Shown here piece by piece: positions 40,201 to 53,300 of a DNA stretch of 64,000 nt. The stretch comes from Cristatella mucedo. Lineage: Eukaryota; Bryozoa; Phylactolaemata; Cristatellidae. Made by a program: the position numbers and the translations under genes. The number at the start of each line of letters is the position of its first letter. Within the stretch, counting starts at the first letter, position 1. Location of the stretch: the NCBI GenBank assembly GCA_009760855.2, contig WPIO01000033.1, forward strand, positions 1,586,501 through 1,650,500, given 5' to 3'. Below the pieces are notes generated by a model, which was not told the DNA's origin, made no database searches, and worked only from the letters and a program-made list of their open reading frames with translations.

Positions 40201-43200
40201 GCAGATTTGACGGTGTAGCTGATGTGGTCGTCCAATGAAAGGTCACTTTGGAACAGGACACCTAGATTTCGTGCAGATTCAACAGGAGATATGCTGGCTG
40301 AGCCGATTTTGAGCGTTAGTTTTTCCTATTTCCGAATCATACTTGGTTTTCCGTAACTTTTAAGTTGGTTTTTATCATCATTCAGTTTAAGATAATTTGC
40401 TGCCATCCATGTGCGGATGTCTTCAATACATGCAGCAAGAGAGTTGAGAGAGTTTAAGGACGTATTTACTGCAAAGTGCAATTTTCTCCATAATTTAGGA
40501 CCTTTAACGAATTGCCTCGAAAGATGACGATTGCCACGAGGTTTTAGCCCAGTAATAAGATGGTTGAACTTCTAGGCCCAGCTCATTCATTCAAGTTCTG
40601 CAACAGGCATTTTCTTACTGATTGCTGCAAACTGATTTAACCTGCTAATGTTCTACAGCTATACTGCATGAGCCCGTTGTATAAGTCAGTCTTAAATTTT
40701 TTACTAATTACATTCCTCCCTTGATTTCAAACCGTTTGCAGTCGTCTCAAATCAGTTTTCATTTGCTTGTATCGAGTCCCTCCAGCAGCCAGCTACCAAT
40801 CTTTGCAAGAATCGATAATAATCAGCAAGTGCCAATTCTGGCATGCTTTCATATTTCATTTGGATTATTCCAGATATCATTCCGAACTCATATATGCGAT
40901 TTTAACATTCACTTTGATGACCCAACCGAACCCTTGTGTGCCAATTTGTACAGTGGCTGATTTACCCCCCCCGTGGCTTATTTGAAAGGCCCAACTTTAA
41001 ACGCAAGTTATACCCGTGATCAAATATTCACTCCAATTGTGACGGTATGCTGTCAACTCCTATTATTACCGAATTCTGCACATCCCATCGCATGCGGATC
41101 TTATTCAGTCTGCTGCCGGTGTTCTCTTAGGAGTACAATATCATCTGTGATTGTAAAGCCTTAAGAACCTCTACATGGATTCTGTCCACACACATTTCTT
41201 TCTCGCACCTTTTCTCAATCTTTCATCTGACAGACCCTCTCTACTGAGATGCTACAAGAAGATGCTTGCCGATGTTTTAGATGATAAACTCGTCTGACTA
41301 AGCTCTTTGTACACTCTCATTCAGATGGCTTATGGCTTACAACAGACACTACTATGGCCGAGAAAATAAGATCAAGACTCACTATTGACTGACATAAAAG
41401 CATTGGCTGACATACAAGCACGCTTCTAAGTCGCATCAATCCATCATAGCCAAGGCCGAATTAAGCTTCTATAACAAAATAGTGGAATCGCAAACGCACA
41501 AGCAAAAAATTCTGGCTGATATCGACCGTCATCCTTCTCCTTAATAGCACTTTGGTCAGCACTTTACCCAGGGGTCCTTGTGGATATCTAGAAGATGTCT
41601 TTTATTGCTTTTTTGTTCAGCATGATAAATGAGGTCAGACAGACAATCCTTACCGCTATATCCCTACTGGACTCATCACGTTAAATTACATGCCTTATCT
41701 CAGCTATACGTGCACGCGCTTTTATGAAGCCCTCTGGTGGCATATATACCAGTAGTGCTACATCAGTATGTATTAGGATTAAGGTTGGCTACTAAACTTA
41801 AACTGAAACTTTCTTGAAAGCTCCTTCCTAATAAGTATAATAAAAGAAGGCTTGATAAGGACTTTAGATGACCATCTAGTCCCTCTCGTTTGGTCAGTGC
41901 TTATGCACACGTGCATGATGTCTGTGAGCATGCATTACAGACAACTAGCAATTATGCTGCTGACAATGCCACTGACAATAAATGCAAAAAATCGTAACAA
42001 ATCTAGAGATTATGAAATGTTATTGGAAGCTGTCTATTTGCAGCCAACTAAAAAATAACTTTATTTACTGATATTGAGCAAGGCCTTTGTTCTTCGGACT
42101 TTGTTGACAGAATCTTTTCTCTCCTTTTTTGCAGGTTATCGATTGTTTTACTGTATCAATGCAAGACTTACACAGTGCCTGTGATCTGACTTTCTATATA
42201 GCCCATTTAAACACTCCAGTGGCAGCTACACATGTACTCACTGTTCTCTCAGAAGTGTCCAATGATGCACTACAAGCAGCTTTCGAAGGAATAAAGGTAT
42301 TCTCCCCTTTTCAATGTAAGTTACTTAGAATGCATTACAATATTACAAATATAACTGAGCTTGAAGAATCACAAAGACCCACCAAATTCCGGGATAAACA
42401 CATCTGTTTTAAGCTTCTTTTTGGATGTGGTTAAGTCAAGGGATGTCGTGACGCCAGTGGGAAGTGAGTTGTAGTGTAAACTCTGACGCTAGGCTTTTCT
42501 GTCGCGAGCATTGCAGTTGCCACTGTAGTTTGATTCGCACAGCAGACAGCCAGCCGATGCCCAACACCAACAGTTTATTACGACGCACGGAGCCGAAGGG
42601 CGCACGGATCCTTTCGGCACCTTCTCTCACTCGACTCCCCTCTCCCAGGTTCGTGTTCCAGCCTCCCCACTCCCTCCCAACCACAACTCAACCAGTGAGT
42701 TGGTGGGAGGACAAAGCCGGCCTCTGTCCATGCCACATCACAGACAGACCACAGCTGTGCACCGGCCCCTCTCGGTGATGCTTCTAACAGCTCACCAGTG
42801 GCTTATCAGAGGAGCCTCCATACAATACATACATACGAACTACAGCCACATCACACCACTTCTCACCGACCTGCACTGACTCCCAGCCAAGCAACAGGTT
42901 GACTTCAAGGCTTTGTCGTTCACTTTTAGGTCACTTCATTCTTTGGCTCCAGCCAAATCATATCAGATCTACTCCCCCACCAGGCCAAGCATCGTGCCAC
43001 CCACTTTTCGGAATCTAACAGTGTACCAATACATCGCACAAACCTCAAATCCTTTGGAGACCATGCATTTAGTTCATATGCTCCCAAAGCCTGGATCTTC
43101 CTCTCGACTTGCGTCACAACATCCCCTGACTTGACCACATTTAAAAAGAACTTGAAAGCACCTATTTAGGACAGCATTTAGAGGGTCCCTGTGATTCGTC

Positions 43201-46200
43201 TTTCATGTGCTTGTGGGTGCTGACTCTGCATGCTGCCATTAACCACACTTGCATGCTGACCCTGTGCATGCTACCCCTAACCATGTTATTTATGTTGTTT
43301 ATCAAGCATGATATCACTCACCATTTCATCGCGTTTGCCTTTGCAGCAAATGTAAAGCTCCTAGAAAGAGATTGAGTTCTCTGAGGGCGCTTTATCAAGT
43401 GTGTAATTATCATTACCTTTGTCTGTAACTCCATAAAGCCATGAAGACTATGTGGGTGTTAAGCAGAAGAGTTTTGTATAGTGCACTCATAGCCTAAGCT
43501 GCTTTCGGTACGCATTCGGTAGCCAACAAACTACATCTCACTCAACAAAGAGAAGGTGGGATACATAGCAGAGTTAGGAGAGCAGTTGAGGTAGTGAGTA
43601 GCACAAAGTTCCAGGCTTTGGGAGCATACGAATCAAAGGGGAGGTCTCTAAAGGATTTGAGGTTCGTACGATGTATAGGTAAACGACTCGATTCCAAAAA
43701 GTGGGCGATACGATGCTTAGCCTGGTGGGGGAGATTTGATGTAGGTAGGCTGCAGCCAAAGAATGAAGGGTCCTAAATGTGACTGACAGAACCTTAAAGA
43801 CGATGCACTGATTGACTAGGAGCCAGTACAGGTAGACAAGAAGTGGTGAGATGTGGCAACTATGACACTCACGATGGACAAGCCTACCTGCAGAGTTTTG
43901 GACCAACTGTAAACGCCTGATTGTACAGACCGGCAGAGCAGCAAGCATTGAGTTACATATGTCGAGATGGAATATCAGTAATGCATGGGCAAATTTAAAT
44001 GTTGTATCCCTGTATAAGCAAGCCCACATTTTAGAAATTTAATGTAGCTGAAAGTATGCAAACTTGACTGTGGAGCTGATCGTCTAAAGAAAGTTCACTT
44101 TGGAACAGGGCACTTAGATTTTGTGCAGATTTAACAGGTGAAGTGCTGGCAGAGCCGATTTTTAGAGTTAGCCTTTCTCATTTCTGAATTCATTCTCAAT
44201 TTTATCACGTATTGTTAGGCATTTATTGAACATGCAGAGAGGATTCCAACGACAAGTTATAAGATGGTCCTCAGGGGTTATAAAAGGCCTGATGATCACT
44301 ACGTTGAAGAGATTCACTGCATGCTCATGAGAGACATCGTTCAGGGCGATTCAAGACGATTCTAGGGATCCTAAATGAGCAGGGCTTGTGGCTGTGGCCC
44401 TCTCGAACGCTCCACGATGCTTTTCTTCTGTTAATGCATACTTCACGGACCGTAGCAGCAGCAACCACATCTAGAAATATATAAGAACAAAGATTTTGCA
44501 ACGATAATAGGTAAGCACGATTGAACGTAATAGGCAGGTTATAAGCAACCGGAGAATCCTATGCCGCCTGGCAGCTTGGCTGACACATCCCCAAGCACCA
44601 AGCCTTTTATGTTCACAGGCAAGTAATATTAAACGTGCAACAGTCAAACGGACAACAGATAAGCTTTAAACAGGTCTTAGCTGTATGGTTTTCTGCATAC
44701 GCCGTTTGGAAAAACTGCAGTGTTTGGAAGACAATTCTGCAACAGACAAGAAACGCTCGTAGCGCTTGGTGTCGGGAGGCGAATCTTAAGATAGCTAATG
44801 TGCCGGCCGTAGCCAATATGGCTTTCAGAATAGTTAAAGCTTGATCGTGAGTGTGCACACTGGGAAGTAAAGCGGAATGTGGCCACTTGATCAGTTTTTC
44901 TGTCTTAATAATAGTGATAATAATAACAATAGTACAATTGCAATGTACCTTATCTGATCTACATAAATTTGTCGGTACTCTGTATATGCTGGAGATTAAG
45001 CATATCAACTTACTAGATAGTATCGTGCATAATTTCAGCACATGCTAGCACATAAAGGACTATTCACATGGACCAAGCAAATACTTTGCTGAACACTAAA
45101 GTTTTTAACTTTCTTGTAAGTATGCTCAAGTCAAGTTATGTGGGGATATTGCTCAGTAGCAAGTTCCAGACCCATGTAGAATAAGAATTGAAGATAGTCT
45201 CCAAAGCATTTGAATCTCAACAGGGTCACTGCTGCACGACCAGAGTCAGAATCTTTACGGCTTAACGAACAAGCGCAGCCCTACTTCTTTCAAACTACAC
45301 CCAATTTACTTGAGGAAACTCAGTTATTGGGTGCTGGAAGTCTGATATATATGGAATTTTTGTATTTTAGTATCACAGCCATCAGACTTAAAACACTTAG
45401 TATTAAGTGCTGTAGTATTGGTATTCCCTACGGCTGAGAGGGTGTGGTAGAGTAGAGGCCCAAGAAACCAACGGGTGCAGTTTCACCTCAAGAAAAACGT
45501 AAAATTCTTTCTCCTGCTTGTGGAAAACAAGCAGAATGCATCGATTTTATAGTTTTCCATTTCGGTGGCTTTAGCCTGCCATTCTAGATTCTGACACATG
45601 AATGACAAATGGTGGCCAGCATGGGTGTAGTAGTGGTATGGGGAAGCGAATTTGGGTAACAAAGTGAGCAAGATTGTGGAATTTTGGTGAAGGTACACAT
45701 GCATGTAAGATCAAGAATGTAAAGCTACATAAATCTGGAATAAACTAGAGCAACACTTCTGTTCGGAGCGTGGGCTAGGCTTAAGTAACTGACCTGTACC
45801 AGCATATATGCTGAACTGATGTGAAATGTGAGTTGAAATGATTTCTTAGTATTTATTAATAATAATGAGACATATCAAAAGCACCTTCAGAGATAATTTT
45901 CTAAGCACTTTCGTATGCTGGGAAAGAAGCATGGTTAGTGATAACATGCACATTCTCAGCAAGCTTAATTATACACAGGATTGATTATTCACACAGACGA
46001 AGCAAGCGCTGTGAGAAGCATGTAGATTGTTAGCTTTTTAAATGTTGTAAAATCAGTGTATGCCCCGACGTCAGTAAGAATTGAGCTCCAGGCTTTGGGA
46101 GCATTTGAGATGAAGGCATGGTCTCCAAATTATTTAGGGTTGGAACAGCTTGACAATTTGAGTCAGAGGGCAGGTGGTATGATGTGAAACCGAAGTAGGA

Positions 46201-46789
46201 AGTATTTCGAATAACTGTTCTGAGGGCAAGAGGATGAAGGAAACTGAAAGTGAGTAATACTACCTTCAAGTTGATGCCCCGCTTGACAGCAGCCAGTGCA
46301 GCTTGATGAGAAACGATGTAATGGAGCAGTTGTGACGTTAACGACAGAAATGTTTAGCTTTAGAATATTTTGCATTAACGGTCAGCATCTTAATGCACAC
46401 ACAAGAAGATATATGGGAATTGTTGTGACTAAGTATAGACAGTATACGAAGATTCTTAGATATCAGGATTGACTTTAAAGTGTTAGCCCGGTGGGATTTG
46501 TGCTGTCAATGTGACATATCACAACATGTTTTGCATTAGCGACTAAGCTAATTACTAGCAGTGAGCGGTGTCATTGCTACGACTTTGTTGGGTTTTTAAT
46601 TTCCCAAAACTCTCACGGAAAGTGCGAAGCAGTCACAGAAGAGGCAGTGTGAGTAAGACTCGAACTACATACTATACCATGTTTGGTCATCTATGCACAC
46701 ACACACAACAACACACACAACACACACACACACAAACACACACAAACACACACACACACATCACACACACATCACACACACCTCACACA

Positions 46790-46851
<62 letters not shown>

Positions 46852-46949
46852 CACACACACACACCCCACACTCACACACACACACACACACCACACACAG
46901 ACACACACGCACAGGCACACACACACACACACACACACATCTATTTGTG

Positions 46950-46992
<43 letters not shown>

Positions 46993-49900
46993 GCTGTTCA
47001 TATGCATTCTAGATAGGCATTGTTCATGCTTAAGTGCTTTTGGAACTTCTCTAGCCTACGGGATGTCAGGCATTGCTCGATTATATAGAAACTTCTAGTT
47101 TTGAAAGTTACTCGATTTGGTGGTCACCGATAAGCTGTCTTTCAGCAAGCTGTGCTGGAATTACCAGCAAGAATAATTCAAACTGAACATTTTTGATTTC
47201 TGAAATTGGCACTCTTCTGCAATGCTCGAAGTTTGACCCATTTGGATTGGTGCAATTAGTATGCACCTGGTCAAATCAGATTCCAGTTCTGTCTCAAAAA
47301 CTACCCTTCCATGGAACAGAATTTCCAAAGATCTTGGAAGGTGATGTCATTCTTTACCAAGTAGTTTAACAAGTAAGTTTATATGCTCTAGATATTGTGA
47401 ATGCCAGGAAATGGGAAGCCCAACCCTCAAAATGTCCAGACAGACAGCTGAAATTGATTATCAAGCTGATTAAAATATCCCTAGTATTTAGCTTCTGATT
47501 AATCTGGCACGAAGAAGGTATCTTGCTAAATTTTCAAGGCATACAATGGTTTCTAGAATTTTTATTTGCACAGCCTCATTCTTGCTAAGTTTGGTGCCCT
47601 ATAGTAGAGTCATTTCAATGTAGATTTGAGTGATAAAAACTTGATTGTTTTGAGTCGAGCACAAGATATTTTTGGGTCGATTGCATGATGGGATGAAGCA
47701 AATGTAAAGCGCCTAGAAAGAGATTGAGTTCTCTGAGGGCGCTTTATCAAGTGCATTATTATTTTTATTATTATTATTATGGCTACAACTTCAGTATAAA
47801 GGAGTTCTAACTAGACAAAGCCAGTATTATAGGAAGGATTTTGAGCAGAGAAGCATAAATATAGGTTCTAAATATTACTACATGTTAAAAGCTATCAGTG
47901 TCTCCCAAAATAAAGAAGATAACCAGCCAAACTAACTCCACACTCAGCTGATGCATTCTTTAAACTTCGGCTTGTGCATATCTTTGATTGGCACACCAAA
48001 ACTTTTTAGGCAAGACATTCTAAGCTAGAGTGCAATCTGTTACAGAGAATGGCTTAGCCTTTGGGATTTTCTAGGCATGCTACTAGGTGATTACTGTCCA
48101 GCACCCTCTTGCCAATTTAAGTTAGATGAAGGAGGAAGCTGAAAATGTCTTTAGTCAAGCTTTTCGGGTTATGCAGATGATGCACCGTATGGGCATTATA
48201 ACCGATAAACCGTTCTCGCCCAAACACAGAGTGCAACAAAAATCGGGCCTTTTGAAATGGTTAGCTGCCATTATTCTCATTTTAGCATGTACGATAATTG
48301 GCTTGAACTTAAAACAGTAAATATCGGCCGATTCAATAGCCTCATCTATGTATCAGCAGAAAAGTCTTAGCGGTTATTAGCATGCTTGCGGCAGGTGATA
48401 CAAGATTGCCTGATTCAAGACTCAAACCCGAGAACTGGGTCTTGAAGTGCAAGCACCTTACCCCAGGGCTATCATAGCCTTCACCTCTGCTATTCAAAGC
48501 GTATAGCAGATATCGAGATTAGAATGGCTGTTGGCAATTTGTTCGATTCCACAAGACTACGAATAGCAAACGTCGCTGGTCTCATGTCGTTTCTAGTATT
48601 TCTTCAGCAAGAAAGCACAGTTCCATTTAACGTCAGCTCGATGATACCCCAGCCTCAGACAGATTCATTGGGCATCGTCCTTCCAATCGCCGGTGTTCTG
48701 GGCTTTTTACTGATTGCTTCAGCCTCCGGCTTGTACTACTTTTACAAACAGAGGGAAAACAAGAAGCACTGGATCCAAAGGCGTACCCCGTCATTACCTA
48801 CTCGCAAGCCGTCTATATCTAAACCAGAGAAAGAAGAGAGATCACGTCAGGGACGCAAACAGATGTGTAGGCAAGCCCAGATGAGTGATAAAGGCAAGCT
48901 TTGCACAGGAGACACGGGGGATGACGACCTTGCCGTTGCTCACAGGAAACTTTCGGTATGTACCTTCACGAGCCCTGTAGCTGCCCCGGCAAAAGAGTTG
49001 GCATTTTTGAGACCAGCCACATTAAATTGGAAAACCTAACGCTGAAAGTAATATAATGTCTAGCCGGTAAATCAATAGTGACTACTGCCTAGAAGTACCA
49101 CAGCCACTCCCAAAAGACACATTATATGACTCTGGTTCCGTAATGTATAGCCGAAGCGAAGATAGCTTGAGATCGACCAACCCAAAAGTAGTGCACCAAG
49201 CAGCATCCTTTCTTAGCCTCAAGCAAGCCTGCCAGCCCCGCTGACGTCCAATTATAAGCAGGGTCATTGATACTATTAATTTTGTCAGTTCCAGGTGAGC
49301 CAATGGCAACCATTTTGCAACACCTCCGTTAACATGTTCCCCGTGTTTTTCCTTGAAAGCCTATGGAACGATTTTGGTACGTGAGGATTCATTCTCAAAC
49401 AAATACAAAGAATGCTAGAGAAGACACATAATTTTCTGTTTAAGAGCACTCCAGCATGGCTGGTATGTTTGAACTTTATTCAGTACTATTGCAGTTTGGC
49501 TATTAAAAACAGCTAAGTTTTTGTGAGTTTACTGCAACTTAGCATTGGCAGGGATGCCGACGAGATCATCCGGTCTATAAAGTTGATGCTGATAGCAGTT
49601 GCTATTTTGGCCTTTCAATCTAAAAAGTGGTTTAGTTTTCTATTTACTAAAGCAACTGCAATGGCTCCAAGGTAATCAAGCTAAAAGGTTGAATGTTAGC
49701 TGATTTACCGACCTCAATTATATAGCATCAAAAGAGCCTTAACGGCTATCACCACTGATTTGTAATGGGCAATAAAGGATTGCTGGCTGCAGGACTCAAA
49801 CTCACGACCTGGGTTCTGAAGAGCGAACACCTTACCCCTGATCAGCAGATGAAACGCAACTGCTTTTGCGTGACCCACAAGGGTTGCCATGAAAATGACT

Positions 49901-50335
49901 ATTTTAATGCCCAGTGGAGAATTTTCACCCTGGTTTAACCCCTATGAGCCTCTGAGGCCATCTTAAGACAATAAATTAGCTGTTCCCGTCTTTCAATTAT
50001 TGACTTTTAGCAACATAAATTCTTGATATTTATTTTTTAACTGAATTTCTAACTTCAAAAGTTCTTGATCACCGATATCTCATCTCCCGAATCGAGCAAA
50101 TCAATCCTTCTGTGCTACATCAATTCTGACATCCCCGACTGCCGTATTGACTCAGCTAGGCTCACTTGTGCTTCTGCCGTATGCGATGGAGTCTGTTGAA
50201 TACCCTGTGCACGCCAAAAGGCACATACTTAGGCATTGAGTGTTCTGAATAATACTCAACTGTTCGATGTAACACCTATGTATTCTTCACAGCCTTGTGG
50301 AATAACAGAAGGTGGTATAAGGGATTACATCTGAA

Positions 50336-50397
<62 letters not shown>

Positions 50398-53300
50398 ATA
50401 TGTATCTATATATATTTGTATGTGTGCAGATAAAGAGAGATCGTAATACCAAGACTATTGGCCCCAATTAAGTGGTACGTTACTCAAAAAAATGTGTGCT
50501 TGACTTGATGCCGTCAAATTTACCAGAAAGGAGCTGAAAGCTTTAGCAATTTTTCCACAAGAAGCAGATGTAAAAGGTAGCAGTGGTACTAAAATGTGTT
50601 CTAGAGGCCAGATGGAAAACTAATCTCTCTCTCTCTCTCTCTCTCAATGCCAGAAAAGATGCAGTCAAGCACTTTGCTGTGCCAATGGAATCCAAACTTC
50701 AGAGGCATTGGTGCAGGTATCACCGTTTCCATGTGCCCATCTGACAGATACGATGCTATTAAAAACATGCTTTATTTGAAAATGAAAGAATTGGTGGCCA
50801 TGTTGGCATACCAGCACTAGGGACCGATGATGATTTTACTGCTGATTTTGAGGCCTGCTGTTTCAGCATAAGCCTAGAATGTGGTTGAAGGTCGTGGAAA
50901 GCACCATTTACCTATTTTTAGTCAACGATCATGCTGGAATTGATTTGGATAAAATCTAGTAGCTCTGCTTTGTTGAAGTATTTGATATCGGCATTCGTGC
51001 TCGTGTCTGATATGTGGCGATTTTTTATGCTCCATTTTACTGTGCTTGATACAATGCAAATGGAACTAATTTGTATTCATCTGTCACAAGATAGACTTAC
51101 CTGCATATTATCTGTAGCATGATACTTTTTATAAGCCAGCTTCTACGACATGTGGCATATTTGTATTTGGATTATAGAAAATTATTTGATGATCTGCATA
51201 AAATATCTGTGCATTTCTAAGACAATGAAGTCCTGCTTCATAAGCCAGCTCATTTGGTCTCGTAGTCTTAAAAGGTAAGAAAAGACGTTGAGGTGAAGCC
51301 TTTAGCCGTAGCTTATCTGATACTTTACAATTAATTCTAGTGATTTATTGAACATTTTACAATTTTATCGTTAGTAAGACTACATTCGAGCATATATGGA
51401 AGGATTTTTGCAATGTGGTAAAATCGTTAGACCACTTGGCAAATGAACACAGTGGCCTGGTGAAGCCGTCAAGCACGAGCTCAGTCATCGTGCTCCGTGA
51501 TGAAGCCAACTCGTATATAGTTAGGACTGAGGTGCGATTAGAACAAATTAAAATCCTTTTATATAAAGGCATTATATTTTATTTTCTTCTTGCTATTAGC
51601 AGTATAGAGACTACACATTAGTTAAGTCCTTCGGAAAAATTCTTTGTGTCATACCTCTTAATTTAAAACCCACGTCAGGATCATCTGTAGGTGAGTGGTG
51701 CTACATACAGTATGCTTATAGAAAGTATGGAATTAAAAGTGCTAATCGACAAAACTAGTTTTTTTAGATCCCTAAAATGGGGCCTTGCATCCACAGTGCC
51801 TATGGTAAAAGTGCACCGTGGAGTGGCGACGCAATTATTGATTTCAATGGAAAAACATTAAAGATATGACTTTCCCAAGTTCAATCGACATCGAAGTGTC
51901 ACATCACACAATGTTTAGTGATCTGGTATTGCTTTCGTGAAATCTGACATGTAAGAGTGTCACAATTCGTGCTATTGAATCGAGGTTGCACAGATTTTAT
52001 TTCAAGTTTGTTGCCCTTTGAATGTCAAAAACTACGTTCATCACTGACCTTGCATTTTTGACGACGGTCATTTACTGTCTGGGCAGTAATCACTTACCTC
52101 ACGTACTTGCATACCTCGTGGTATTTACCCTCCCTTATGCATATTTTAATTGCAAAGCGCTGTTGTACGACTTTCGTGCTCATTGCATTCGTAAAGACAA
52201 AGCTAGCCAAGAAATTCAACTGATCAATCGCCAAGAAAGTCCGACCAATTAACTAGCAAAGGTGAGCCTTACAAAGGGCTTCAGGAACAATGTCCCATAC
52301 AAATATTGTGTTTTCTGAATACTCTGACCGTTGAACCCAAACTATTCTGGTTAGAATTTCTAATTTGTTCACGTCCTATTATATAATTCCCTAAATTCAG
52401 AATGAATGTTCTGCCAAGAGCCCAGGATCTTGGTGTTGGACAATGGCCATCCTCAGGCTTCCCTTTGGCAAATGTCGAGCAGTTGTTTTAATACATTGAT
52501 TTACTACTAAGGCCACAGGTATTATTGGCAAGGATACCCTAATCCAACCCACATCCAACTTGGTTTATGCATTTTCAGCTTCCTTTCTCGATTTGTAACT
52601 CATTGCTTGCAGGTCGTCCGGCCGGTGGAATAAGTCTATACAGTTGGTGCAAAACTCTGCAGCATGGCTTGTTTGTCGTGCTGTAGTGGTCTTTATACCA
52701 CTTCGCACTGATCTGCAGTGGCTCCCAATCAAGCATCGACTTGAAAGGGTTTGTCACTCGTTTTTAGCTCCCTTCAGTCTTTTGCTCTAGCCTACCTATC
52801 CAAACTACTTTGGAGTCAGGCTAGACATCTTACCTCTCCCCCTACCCTCTCTTCAGATTAGTTAAAATGGTAGCTCCAGCCAACCTCAAATTCTTTGAAG
52901 ACATCGCCTTTAATTCATATTCTCCCAAAGGCTAGAAAGCATTCCATACTAACGTCCTGAAACCCTCTTACTTGGCTATATTTAAAGAGAAGATACAAGT
53001 GCACCTACTGCACACCACAACTACTGGGTCCATGTGATTTGTCCTTCGTGTGCTTGTGTATGCGGCTGCATTGTATTTTATCACCCACCACAGTGTCATG
53101 CTTCCTTTGCAACTAATTAAAGTGCCTAGAAAAAGATCGGTTTTCGAGATTACTATATAAATGTTATATTATTATCGTCATAATTATTATTATCTTAAAA
53201 GGGCTTCAACTTCAACCCTTTCGGAGTTCTCAGCGCTAAAGAGTCCTTTGAAATATCCGACTCCTTCCACAAAATGTCGAGCAATTTGACTTCCAGCTTA

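Noticed and set aside
44613-45041. 142-codon minus-strand frame
   Set aside because: Overlaps plus-strand frames of similar length, no domain, low-complexity ATT content.
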